DNA of 64,000 nucleotides, taken from assembly GCF_002855495.1 (NCBI RefSeq), contig NZ_PKRO01000003.1, positions 1 through 64,000 of the forward strand, written 5' to 3'. A program made the translations under genes and the position numbers. Of the stretch, positions 18,450 to 26,315 are shown one piece after another. This DNA comes from Porphyrobacter sp. TH134 (lineage in GTDB: Bacteria; Pseudomonadota; Alphaproteobacteria; Sphingomonadales; Sphingomonadaceae). The notes under the pieces are model-generated. The model searched no databases and had not been told where the DNA came from. It saw only the letters and a list, made by a program, of their open reading frames with translations. Position 1 is the stretch's first letter. Every line of letters begins with the position of its first letter.

Positions 18450-18497
18450 AGCAGGCCGGATCGGTAGGCCATTCATCTGGCGCACCTGACAGACAAA

Positions 18498-18902
18498 TCA
18501 CCGGATAAGCCAGTCAATCGCCCCGCCGAGCGGGATCATCACGAAGGCAAAGACCTCAAACCAAAACATGGGGACTCTGACCGGCGCCGAAACGGTGTTC
18601 GGCAGGCCATCAAGCTCCTGGGCGCGGCGCGCGTAAAAACTGAATGTCGCATAGCTCAGGAAGGACGCGGCCACGGCTGCGAAAATTGCCATCACCACGA
18701 ACACAAAACCACCAAAGCCCAGAAAAAGGCTTTCAGAAAAAGCGAGCGCGAGGAGGAACAGCGAACAAAACCCGAGGTAGAAGAAAAAGGGGGTCGCCAT
18801 GATTGCCCGATAATTTTCCTCTTTGGCCAGAATTGTCGTTTCCCCAAACAGGCTCACGAGCCGATATTTTTTATCAGGAATGTCGTCTCGATAGTGGAGC
18901 AT
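18498..18902 (-). CDS. Small membrane protein, putative immunity protein
   Basis: No family recognised. The 134-residue product has a polar N-terminus (Y-R-D-D-I-P-D-K-K-Y), then two strongly hydrophobic helices around residues 35-95. A conserved-looking loop (Q-E-L-D-G-L-P-N) and a third hydrophobic helix lead to the C-terminus (I-D-W-L-I-R). It lies 74 bases downstream of a 75-residue peptide gene with a double-glycine-type leader, same strand. A small hydrophobic partner directly after a bacteriocin precursor is the usual position of an immunity gene, which is the reason for the suggested role (inference). GC content is visibly lower than in flanking genes. Start 18914 is also possible. 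Confidence 0.6.
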   Translation of the reverse strand: MLHYRDDIPDKKYRLVSLFGETTILAKEENYRAIMATPFFFYLGFCSLFLLALAFSESLFLGFGGFVFVVMAIFAAVAASFLSYATFSFYARRAQELDGLPNTVSAPVRVPMFWFEVFAFVMIPLGGAIDWLIR

Positions 18903-18976
18903 GGGCGGTCTCATAGCACGAATGACAAGCCGTTAGGGAGCGGGATGGGCGACCTGCGCCCATCCCTGACCCACGT

Positions 18977-19204
18977 TTACTCAGCGAGCGCGATCACCGC
19001 TGCGCCGAGGCCAAAGGCCGCTGACGTCACGCCGAACGCGATGGCGGCCGGCACCAGAATTGGTGAGGCGACCGCACCAAGAGCCAGTGCACCTGCACCA
19101 GTAATTGCCGAGCCGACTGCCAATACTTCTGATCGTGTTGCAGTACCGTCACCAGCAGATACGAAGTCAACTTCGAAATCGCTGAGTTCACTAATCTTGC
19201 TCAC
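18977..19204 (-). CDS. Putative class II bacteriocin/microcin precursor with double-glycine-type leader
   Basis: A 75-residue precursor starting with GTG, with AAGGAGA about eight bases upstream. Residues 7-18, L-S-D-F-E-V-D-F-V-S-A-G, match the double-glycine leader pattern L-S-x-x-E-L-x-x-I-x-G-G position by position, with Ala-Gly at the cleavage site. The remaining 57 residues form a Gly/Ala-rich hydrophobic peptide with repeated G-x-x-x-G-like spacing, as expected for a membrane-active class II bacteriocin. No peptidase-containing ABC exporter is in the window, so export would depend on genes elsewhere. It could also be a small membrane protein of other function. The neighbouring membrane gene supports a toxin-immunity pair. 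Confidence 0.55.
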   Translation of the reverse strand: MSKISELSDFEVDFVSAGDGTATRSEVLAVGSAITGAGALALGAVASPILVPAAIAFGVTSAAFGLGAAVIALAE

Positions 19205-19551
19205 CTTATCTCTCCTTGTCTTTCGAATTCGGGATTGGTGCCGGCACGCTTTTTAAATCATCGGGTGTGGGTTCGGGTCAACCGCTGCAACTACGGCTCA
19301 TCCGCAAATATCCTTCGCTTAGTCGCGATCTTGCGACCCTGTGGGCCGACAGAGGCGATCGTGGCTTCATGCCGCACGGTTTCAGAATGCTCGCCCAAGA
19401 TCGCGGCGCGCACGATGCCATGCCCGATTTGCACGGCGGACATGTCAGGGCCTGCCAAACATTGTTTAGAAAAAACCGGGGGCTCAACTCAAACGGCGTA
19501 ACCCTATGGCCGAGCATGAATTGATAAGCGGCAGAACCGCTGCAAGGATCG
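19205..19551. other. Intergenic stretch upstream of the bacteriocin-like gene
   Basis: About 350 bases between the peptide gene and the hisZ stop. No convincing gene on either strand: open frames here lack a ribosome-binding site or family features. It should hold the promoter of the peptide gene (read leftward) and the end of the hisZ transcript. I could not single out promoter boxes. Confidence 0.4.
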
Positions 19552-20667
19552 TCAGACCCTCTCCGGCCCGCCCGCCCCCAGCACATAGTCGCAGCCCAGC
19601 ATGGCGGCGTCTTCACCCTCGGCCAGCTGGGCGCGCGTGCGCCAGCCTTCGGCCCGCAGAGCCGCCGCTGCTGCGCGGTCATGACCCAGCGGCAGATACA
19701 CCATCCGCGCGGCAACCGGCTGCGGCGCGGCATCGGCGAGACGATCAAGATAAAGCGTAAAACCGGTCGCGGCCTCGTTGCTGCCGGCGATCCGGTACGT
19801 CCCGCCCCGCCCGACCGCGCGGCGCAGGCCCTCGGCGTAAAGCGTAAAGCCGAACCACGATTGGTATTCAAACCCGTGCCGCTCGGTCGGGTCGAGCGTG
19901 ATTCGCGCGGCATCGCCAACGTGCGCGGCGATCTGCTCCAGCCCGTCGAGCCGCGTCTTCAGCGCCCCGCCGGCATCCACCGCGCGCAAGGCCGCCAGCG
20001 CTTCGGCAAACGGGCCGGTCGCATACAGCAGCGGCAGATAGGCCGCGCCGCCTGCCGCCTTCAATCCGCCTGAGTCCTTGGTGTCGAGTTCGCGCCGCAC
20101 CGCTGCGATCTGTTCGGGAGCGAGCGGAAAGGCCTTTTCGCTGAGCGTGTCGACCAGATCGGGGAGCGTGAAATCGACCGAGATGCCGGTCAGCCCCGCC
20201 GCGCTCAGCGCCTTGACCGCCAGCATCACCGCCTCACTGGCGGCGGCGACCGAGTCAGAGCCGATCAGCTCCGCGCCCAATTGCAGGCGTTCGCGCGCCG
20301 GATCGAGCTGGCTTGCCTTGATCACCACCGTGTCCCCGCAATAGGCGAGGCGCAGCGGGCGGGCGGCGGTCTTGAGGCTGGTCGCAGCGATCCGTCCGAC
20401 CTGGGGGGTCATGTCCGATCGCAGCGCGAGCGTGCGCAAGGACGCCGGATCGACAAAGCGGAACATCGCCCGTGCCTCCCCCGCCACAGCGCCTGCCATA
20501 CGGCCTGCGAGCGAGGCTTCGAATTCAAGCAGCGGCGGGCGCACCCGGTCATAGCCATGCGCATCCAGCACATCGAGGCAGGCACGCATCGCAGCAGTGA
20601 TGCGCGCGGCTTCGAGCGGCAGGCGGTCTTCGAGGCCTTCGGGGAGGAGATCGTTGGGTTGGGTCAA
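19552..20667 (-). CDS. hisZ: ATP phosphoribosyltransferase regulatory subunit
   Basis: HisRS-like protein that forms a complex with the short catalytic HisG to start histidine synthesis. The 371-residue product shows a class II aminoacyl-tRNA-synthetase core: N-terminal L-L-P-E-G-L-E-D, motif 2-like F-R-F-V-D-P with L-R-S-D-M-T-P-Q, and C-terminal G-R-G-G-T-Y-R. It lacks the anticodon-binding domain of true HisRS, as HisZ does. It follows serA on the same strand, separated by a long inverted repeat. hisG is not in the window. Confidence 0.9.
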   Translation of the reverse strand: MTQPNDLLPEGLEDRLPLEAARITAAMRACLDVLDAHGYDRVRPPLLEFEASLAGRMAGAVAGEARAMFRFVDPASLRTLALRSDMTPQVGRIAATSLKTAARPLRLAYCGDTVVIKASQLDPARERLQLGAELIGSDSVAAASEAVMLAVKALSAAGLTGISVDFTLPDLVDTLSEKAFPLAPEQIAAVRRELDTKDSGGLKAAGGAAYLPLLYATGPFAEALAALRAVDAGGALKTRLDGLEQIAAHVGDAARITLDPTERHGFEYQSWFGFTLYAEGLRRAVGRGGTYRIAGSNEAATGFTLYLDRLADAAPQPVAARMVYLPLGHDRAAAAALRAEGWRTRAQLAEGEDAAMLGCDYVLGAGGPERV

Positions 20668-20679
20668 TTGAACTTACTT

Positions 20680-20792
20680 CCGTTCGTGCTGAGCCTGTCG
20701 AAGCACCGCACTTCTTCTGCACCGAGGCGCTATAAGAAGTGCAGCCGTTGGGCAACGCCCAGCTGCGCTTCCGACAAGCTCAGGGCGAACGG
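20680..20792. repeat. Long imperfect inverted repeat between serA and hisZ
   Basis: About 25 bases at each end are near-perfect inverted copies (left arm reads CGTTCGTGCTGAGCCTGTCG; right arm is its complement with a few changes). They enclose a second inner pair around GCACTTCTT/AAGAAGTGC. This is the layout of sphingomonad-type intergenic palindromic elements. It would fold strongly in RNA and could attenuate read-through from serA to hisZ. Confidence 0.7.
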
Positions 20793-20805
20793 GAAAGAGA
20801 GGTGC

Positions 20806-22395
20806 TTAAAACGCCAAAGCCTTGACCAGCTTCACGCCTTCGAGCTTCTCGGCCTCGGCGACCACATCTGCGGGCAGCGCCTCATCAAGGCTCAGCAGCA
20901 GCACCGCTTCCCCGCCCGCTTCGCGCCTGCCGAGGTTGAAGGTGCCGATATTGATCCCGCGCGCGCCCAGCAGCGTGCCGATGCGGCCGATGAAGCCGGG
21001 TTTGTCGTCGTTGACGATGTAGAGCATGTGGCCCGACAGTTCGGCTTCGATCCCGATGCCGAAGATTTCGACCAAACGCGGCGATTCCGTTCCGAACAGC
21101 GTGCCCGCAACCGAACGCGGCCCGGCAGCGGTTTCCACCGTCACCCGCACCAGCGTATTGAACGCACCGTCGCGGTCATGGCGGATCTCGCTGACATCCA
21201 GCCCGCGCTCCTTGGCGAGGAACGGCGCGTTGACCATGTTCACCGTGTCGGAATAGCGGCGCATGAAACCGCTCAGCACCGCAGCGGTGATCGGCTTGCC
21301 GTTGAGGTCAGCCGCCGCGCCTTCACGCTCGATGCTGATACGGGTGAGGTTGCCGTGCGCCAGTTGTCCCACAAGGCTGCCGAGCTTTTCGGCCAGCGCC
21401 ATATAGGGGCGCAGCTTGGGCGCTTCCTCGGCGCTCAGCGACGGCACGTTGAGCGCATTGGTGACGCCGCCATTGACGAGGTAATCGGCGAGCTGCTCGG
21501 CCACTTGCAGCGCGACATTGACCTGGGCTTCGGTGGTCGACGCGCCAAGGTGCGGGGTGCAGATGAAGTTCGGCGCACCGAACAGCGGGTGATCGGCGGC
21601 GGGCGGTTCGGTTTCGAACACGTCCAATGCTGCGCCGGCGACCTGACCGCTTTCGAGGCAATCCTTCAATGCCGCTTCGTCAATCAGCCCGCCGCGCGCG
21701 CAGTTGATGATGCGGATGCCCTTCTTGGCATTCTCCAGCCGCTGCCGGCTGAGGATGTTGCGGGTCTCGTCCGTCAGCGGGGTGTGGAGCGTGACGAAAT
21801 CGGCGCGGGAGAGCAGCGTGTCGAGATCGACCTTCTCCACGCCCATTTCAACCGCGCGTTCCTCGGTCAGGAAGGGATCATAGGCGATCACCTTCATCCG
21901 CAGGCCCAGCGCGCGGGTGGCGACGATCGAGCCGATATTGCCCGCGCCGATCAGGCCCAGCGTCTTGGCGGTGAGTTCCACGCCCATGAACCCGCTCTTG
22001 GGCCATTGGCCCGCCTGCGTCTGCGCGTTCGCTTCCGGGATCTGGCGGGCGAGCGCGAACATCAGGGCGATGGCGTGTTCGGCTGTGGTGATCGAGTTGC
22101 CGAACGGGGTGTTCATCACCACCACGCCCTTCGACGAGGCGTAGGGGATGTCGACATTGTCCACCCCGATCCCGGCGCGGCCAATCACCTTGAGGTTGGT
22201 CGCGGCATCGAGGATCGCCTTGGTCACCTTGGTCGAGGAGCGGATGGCGAGGCCATCATAGTCAGCGATGCGGGCGATCAGCTGCTCCGGCGTTTCGCCG
22301 GTGATCACATCAACATCGCAGCCGCGCTCTTCAAAAATGCGCGCGGCATTGGGGTCCATCTTGTCGGAAATGAGAACTTTGGGCTTCTGGGACAT
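20806..22395 (-). CDS. serA: D-3-phosphoglycerate dehydrogenase (long form)
   Basis: First step of serine synthesis: NAD-dependent oxidation of 3-phosphoglycerate. The 529-residue length, with Rossmann motif G-L-I-G-A-G-N-I-G-S around residue 150, catalytic C-T-P-H-L-G-A-S near 280, an allosteric-substrate-binding domain and a C-terminal ACT domain (Y-I-V-N-D-D-K-P-G-F-I-G), marks the long bacterial form that can be serine-regulated. It lies downstream of serC with an inverted repeat in the gap, forming a serCA unit. Confidence 0.95.
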   Translation of the reverse strand: MSQKPKVLISDKMDPNAARIFEERGCDVDVITGETPEQLIARIADYDGLAIRSSTKVTKAILDAATNLKVIGRAGIGVDNVDIPYASSKGVVVMNTPFGNSITTAEHAIALMFALARQIPEANAQTQAGQWPKSGFMGVELTAKTLGLIGAGNIGSIVATRALGLRMKVIAYDPFLTEERAVEMGVEKVDLDTLLSRADFVTLHTPLTDETRNILSRQRLENAKKGIRIINCARGGLIDEAALKDCLESGQVAGAALDVFETEPPAADHPLFGAPNFICTPHLGASTTEAQVNVALQVAEQLADYLVNGGVTNALNVPSLSAEEAPKLRPYMALAEKLGSLVGQLAHGNLTRISIEREGAAADLNGKPITAAVLSGFMRRYSDTVNMVNAPFLAKERGLDVSEIRHDRDGAFNTLVRVTVETAAGPRSVAGTLFGTESPRLVEIFGIGIEAELSGHMLYIVNDDKPGFIGRIGTLLGARGINIGTFNLGRREAGGEAVLLLSLDEALPADVVAEAEKLEGVKLVKALAF

Positions 22396-22404
22396 TTGTT
22401 TTTC

Positions 22405-22500
22405 CCTTCGTCATGCTGAACCTGTTTCAGCATCCATCGAGCCTCCGAAACCGAGGTCCGATGGGGAGAAATGGACCCTGAAACGAGTTCAGGGTGACGG
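22405..22500. repeat. Imperfect inverted repeat between serC and serA
   Basis: Left arm (CTTCGTCATGCTGAACCTGT and following) and right arm (ending CGAGTTCAGGGTGACGG) are imperfect inverted copies of about 28 bases around a 40-base centre. It resembles, but is not identical to, the element between serA and hisZ. It sits just upstream of the serA ribosome-binding site. Confidence 0.65.
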
Positions 22501-22527
22501 GATTGGCTAGGTAGAGACGGACGGCGA

Positions 22528-23706
22528 TCAGCCGTTCTTGACCTTCTCGTAGGCCCATTCGATCCACGGCAGCAGGCGCTTGATATCCTCCTGCTCGACG
22601 GTCGAACCGCACCAGATGCGCAAGGACGGCGGCGCATCGCGGTAGCCGTTGAAGTCGAAGCCGACATTGCGTTCTTCGAGCAGCTTGACGATTTTCTTGG
22701 GCACGCCCGCCTTGTCGTCATCCGAGAGCGCATCGTACCATTCGCCCTGAAACACCATGCAGACGCCGGTGTTGGTCTGCTGCGCCGGATCGGACGCCAT
22801 GTTGCGCAACCACGGGGTGGCCTCGATCCAGTCCTTGACGATTCTAGCGTTCGCATTGGCGCGTTCGACCAGCGCCTTGCGCCCGCCGATGCTCTTGGCC
22901 CACTCCAGCGCCGCAATGTAATCTTCGGTCGCCAGCATCGAAGGGGTGTTGATCGTCTCGCCAGCAAAGATGCCGAGGTTGATCTTGTTGCCCTTCTTCA
23001 TGCGGAACAGCTTGGGCATCGGCCACGGCGGATCGTAGCTTTCGATGCGGGCAACGGCTTTCGGCGACAGGATCAGCATCCCGTGCTGCGCTTCGCTGCC
23101 CATCACCTTCTGCCACGAATAGGTCGTGGCATCCAATTTCGACCAGTCCATTTCCTGCGCGAAGATCGCGCTGGTAGCGTCGTTGATGGTGATCCCTTCG
23201 CGCCCAGCTTCGAGCCAGTCGGTATTGGGGATCATCGCGCCGCTGGTGGTGCCGTTCCAGGTGAAGACCACGTCATTGCGCTGCGGGATGGTGGTGAGAT
23301 CGGGGATCTCGCCGTAATCGGCGGTCAGCACCTGCAGGTTGGGCAGCTTGAGCTGCTTGACCGCGTCCTGAATCCAGATGTTGCCGAAGCTCTCCCACGC
23401 GGCGACCGTAACCGGGCGCGCAGGATCGAGCATCGCCCACATGGCCGCTTCGATCGCGCCGGTGTCGGACGCGGGCATGATGCCGATCAGGTAATCATCG
23501 GGAATGCCGAGCAACTCGCGCGACAGGTCAATCGCGTACTTCAGCCGCGCCTTGCCCAGCGCCGAGCGGTGCGAGCGACCAAGCGATTCGGTTTTGAGCT
23601 TGTCCAGCGACCAGCCGGGGAATTTCGCCGTCGGGCCCGAGGAAAAGAAGGGGCGTTCAGGCTTAAGCGTCGGCTCGTGTGCGAGCCCGCGTGCGTACTC
23701 AGTCAT
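22528..23706 (-). CDS. serC: Phosphoserine aminotransferase
   Basis: PLP-dependent transamination of 3-phosphohydroxypyruvate to phosphoserine. The 392-residue product belongs to the alphaproteobacterial/archaeal-type SerC. It has F-F-S-S-G-P-T-A-K near the N-terminus, an A-S-D-T-G-A substrate loop, N-G-T-T-S-G, and the PLP lysine in T-Y-S-W-Q-K-V-M-G. The start at 23706 was chosen from the long upstream open frame because it has a GGAGA ribosome-binding site and the family N-terminus. First gene of the serC-serA-hisZ run. Confidence 0.93.
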   Translation of the reverse strand: MTEYARGLAHEPTLKPERPFFSSGPTAKFPGWSLDKLKTESLGRSHRSALGKARLKYAIDLSRELLGIPDDYLIGIMPASDTGAIEAAMWAMLDPARPVTVAAWESFGNIWIQDAVKQLKLPNLQVLTADYGEIPDLTTIPQRNDVVFTWNGTTSGAMIPNTDWLEAGREGITINDATSAIFAQEMDWSKLDATTYSWQKVMGSEAQHGMLILSPKAVARIESYDPPWPMPKLFRMKKGNKINLGIFAGETINTPSMLATEDYIAALEWAKSIGGRKALVERANANARIVKDWIEATPWLRNMASDPAQQTNTGVCMVFQGEWYDALSDDDKAGVPKKIVKLLEERNVGFDFNGYRDAPPSLRIWCGSTVEQEDIKRLLPWIEWAYEKVKNG

Positions 23707-23869
23707 GTATTCTCTCCTTGCAGAGAGCTCGCGCGGCGTTGGGACCGCGTGGCCCGCTCGCCGCTCTAGTGGCGGGCTGTGACAAGTCAATGAATAAACG
23801 GCCAGAGCGTGAAACAGCGCCGCATCGCCCCTCGCCAAGCGCCCGAAATGTTACTAATCAGGCCGCTCC

Positions 23870-25045
23870 ATGGAAACGTCCGACCTTCGCATTGCCCTGT
23901 TCAGCGGCAACTATAACTACACCCGCGACGGGGCCAATCAGGCGTTGAACCGCCTGGTCGGCTCGCTGCTGGGCCAAGGCGCGAAGGTGCGCGTCTACTC
24001 CCCCAAGGTTGCCCGTCCCGATTTCGAGCCGACCGGCGATCTGGTCGGCGTGCCCAATGTGCCGATGCCGGTGAAGGGACGCGGAGAATACCGCATGCCG
24101 ACCCATCTGGGCGCTGCGGTGAAGCGCGATCTGGCGGCATTTGCGCCCAATATCGTCCACCTGTCCTCACCCGATCCGTCGGCCCATGCCGCGCTGCGCT
24201 GGGCGCGCAGCCACGACATCCCGGTGCTGGCCAGCGTGCACACCCGGTTCGAAACCTATCCGCGCTATTACAACATGGCTTTCCTCGAACCGCTGATCGT
24301 CAAGGGCCTGCGCCGGTTCTACAACCGCTGTGATGCGCTGGTCGCGCCGTCGCAGTCGATGATCGACGAATTGCTGGCGATGGGGATGCACGCCGATATC
24401 GGCTTGTGGAGCCGGGGCGTGGACCGCACGATCTTTTCCTCCGCCCGCCGCGATCCCGAATGGCGGCGCAGCCTCGGCCTGGCGGATCATGACGTTGCGA
24501 TCGTGTTCCTCGGACGGCTGGTGATGGAAAAAGGCCTCGATGTCTTTGTCGAAACCATCACGCAGCTGCGCGCAGCCGGCGCGAGCCATAAGGTGCTGGT
24601 GATCGGTGATGGCCCCGCGCGCGGTTGGTTCGAAGCCAATCTGCCGGGCGGTATCTTTGCCGGATTCAAGACCGGCCCGGACCTCGGCCAGGCGCTCGCC
24701 AGCGGCGATGTGTTCTTCAACCCCAGCGTCACCGAAACCTTCGGCAATGTCACGCTGGAAGCGATGGCAAGCGGGCTTCCCGTGGTCGCCGCAGGGGCAA
24801 CCGGCAGCGCCAGCCTTGTCGCTGACGGTGTGACCGGGCGGTTGGTTGCGCCGTCGGGCCACAAGGACAGCGATGCCGCCGCCTTTGCCGCAGCCCTCGC
24901 CCCCTATTGCAACGACCCCGCCTTGCGCGCCGCCCACGGGGCTGCGGGGGAAACGCGGGCGTGCAATTACAGCTGGGAAGCAATCAACGCTGTGGTTGCC
25001 GAAACCTATATCCGCCTGATCGAAGCGCGCCGTAAAACGGCTTAG
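23870..25045 (+). CDS. GT4-family glycosyltransferase
   Basis: GT-B fold glycosyltransferase, 391 residues, acting on the cytoplasmic side of the membrane. The N-terminal domain starts I-A-L-F-S-G-N-Y-N-Y-T-R-D-G. The C-terminal donor-binding domain has F-L-G-R-L-V-M-E-K-G-L-D and the E-x7-E motif in T-E-T-F-G-N-V-T-L-E-A-M-A-S-G-L-P. The closest look is to alpha-mannosyl/glucuronosyl lipid glycosyltransferases of the GT4 family, so glycolipid synthesis is possible, but acceptor and sugar are not visible. It is monocistronic, and its last 4 bases overlap the tail of the convergent membrane-protein gene. Confidence 0.82.
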   Translation: METSDLRIALFSGNYNYTRDGANQALNRLVGSLLGQGAKVRVYSPKVARPDFEPTGDLVGVPNVPMPVKGRGEYRMPTHLGAAVKRDLAAFAPNIVHLSSPDPSAHAALRWARSHDIPVLASVHTRFETYPRYYNMAFLEPLIVKGLRRFYNRCDALVAPSQSMIDELLAMGMHADIGLWSRGVDRTIFSSARRDPEWRRSLGLADHDVAIVFLGRLVMEKGLDVFVETITQLRAAGASHKVLVIGDGPARGWFEANLPGGIFAGFKTGPDLGQALASGDVFFNPSVTETFGNVTLEAMASGLPVVAAGATGSASLVADGVTGRLVAPSGHKDSDAAAFAAALAPYCNDPALRAAHGAAGETRACNYSWEAINAVVAETYIRLIEARRKTA

Positions 25046-25476
25046 CGCAGCACGCCTGCCGCGGTCATGCGGCGCGCGTAAACCAGCAGGAACAGCGTCA
25101 CCACCCAGATCGCCAGATCAAGTCCGGGCGACTGCATGTCGGCCGGCATTTCGATCATGGCGTAGTGATAGAAGGTCACCGCAGCCAGACCGGCAAGCGC
25201 AACCATCACTGCGGCCACCGCCCATTTTGATCGTAGCAGGATCAGCACCGATCCGGCGAAGGCGCCCCACACGCCCAACGCCCAGAAGGCGCTGACCCAT
25301 GCCGGGTAGCTTTCCATGAAGGCAATCTGGCTGGGCGTAAGCCCCATTTCGGCCAGCATCCCGAGCTTGGTTGTCAGGTAACTGATGATGCCCATTGTGT
25401 TGAACACCAGCGTAAGCAGCCCCACCAGCCACAGATGCGATGGCGTTCTTTTTCGGCGGTTACCGATAATTGCCAT
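25042..25476 (-). CDS. Four-helix membrane protein
   Basis: Function unknown. The 144-residue product begins with a basic stretch (N-R-R-K-R-T) and has four predicted membrane helices: L-W-L-V-G-L-L-T-L-V-F-N, W-V-S-A-F-W-A-L-G-V-W-G-A-F-A-G, W-A-V-A-A-V-M-V-A-L-A-G-L and L-D-L-A-I-W-V-V-T-L-F-L-L-V. A conserved-looking Y-P-A-W loop lies between helices 1 and 2. It follows the PadR gene on the same strand by about 70 bases and could be its target, since PadR regulators often control a neighbouring membrane protein (inference). Confidence 0.7.
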   Translation of the reverse strand: MAIIGNRRKRTPSHLWLVGLLTLVFNTMGIISYLTTKLGMLAEMGLTPSQIAFMESYPAWVSAFWALGVWGAFAGSVLILLRSKWAVAAVMVALAGLAAVTFYHYAMIEMPADMQSPGLDLAIWVVTLFLLVYARRMTAAGVLR

Positions 25477-25544
25477 GATCTCCCCCCGTCCGGCGCGACC
25501 CGAACGGGGGGAGAATATTCCCAACTTGCATCAACCGCAATCGC

Positions 25545-26201
25545 TCACAGGCGTTCGATCCGCTTGGCCATCTCGTCGATCATATCGACAATCTCGTTGA
25601 TGGTCCGCTCGTCGAGCTTGCCCGCCCGTGCACGGTTCTTCAGCACAGAGCCGAGGTTGCCCATTGCGCGGAACAGATCGTGCGAGCGGACCGTGCTGGT
25701 GCGTTCGCCGTGACGGCCAAGGCGGCGCATCAATTCTTCGACCTCGTCCTTACGGGTATCGAGTTCGTCCTGACCCTGCCGGGTTACGGCAAAGGGCTTC
25801 TTCGCGCCTTCGGCCTCGGCCTCTTCGATCGCTCCTTCATCTTCGAGCAGTTGCAGCGTCGGATAGACCGCGCCGGGGCTGGGCGCATAGGCGCCGCCGG
25901 TCATTTCCTCGATGCCCTTGATAAGCTCGTACCCGTGCGAGGGGTTTTCCGCGATCAGGGCCAGCAACGCGAGGCGCAGTTCGCCTTGCGCAAACATCCG
26001 CCCGCGCCGGCCACGACGGCCGGGGCCGCGTTCATCACCCTCGCCATCGGCCTCACCGTCGCTACGCCAGCGCGCCTTGAAGCCCTTGTCGAAGGCCGGT
26101 CCGCCAAAGTTCATGTTGCCGGCGTTGTTCATCGCCATTGTTGCCATTGCTTCAGCGAACTTTTCCCAGCCGCCACCGCGGCCATATCTGTTCCAGGTCA
26201 T
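25545..26201 (-). CDS. PadR-family transcriptional regulator
   Basis: 218-residue regulator with a Gly- and Arg-rich N-terminal extension of about 65 residues. The PadR winged helix follows: L-R-L-A-L-L-A-L-I-A-E-N-P-S-H-G-Y-E-L, then P-S-P-G-A-V-Y-P-T-L-Q-L-L-E-D-E-G, the conserved wing. The C-terminal helical half contributes to dimerisation. ATG 26201 has GAGGATCAC directly upstream. A symmetric operator-like sequence lies 20-53 bases upstream of the start, so autoregulation is likely. The effector is unknown. Confidence 0.85.
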   Translation of the reverse strand: MTWNRYGRGGGWEKFAEAMATMAMNNAGNMNFGGPAFDKGFKARWRSDGEADGEGDERGPGRRGRRGRMFAQGELRLALLALIAENPSHGYELIKGIEEMTGGAYAPSPGAVYPTLQLLEDEGAIEEAEAEGAKKPFAVTRQGQDELDTRKDEVEELMRRLGRHGERTSTVRSHDLFRAMGNLGSVLKNRARAGKLDERTINEIVDMIDEMAKRIERL

Positions 26202-26220
26202 GTGATCCTCCTTCACGCTC

Positions 26221-26254
26221 AAGATACATCAAAGATATATCTTAGACCTATCTT
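26221..26254. promoter_or_regulatory. Nested symmetric operator upstream of the PadR gene
   Basis: Four identical half-sites are arranged with perfect symmetry: AAGATA at 26221-26226 and 26232-26237, then TATCTT at 26238-26243 and 26249-26254, with 5-base gaps on both sides of the central AAGATATATCTT palindrome. It lies between the PadR start and the divergent rarA start, so two dimers could bind side by side. Confidence 0.7.
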
Positions 26255-26315
26255 CGCAAGGGCTGCGCGCGCATGAGGTTTTCTTTTCCGCCCGAAGCCC
26301 TATCACGCCCGACGA

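Noticed and set aside
19216..19524. Open frame between the peptide gene and hisZ
   Set aside because: TTG start without ribosome-binding site, no family features, Arg/Gly-rich shadow-like composition.
20281..22419. Long plus-strand open frame opposite serA and hisZ
   Set aside because: Spans two real genes and a repeat, with no ribosome-binding site or domain.
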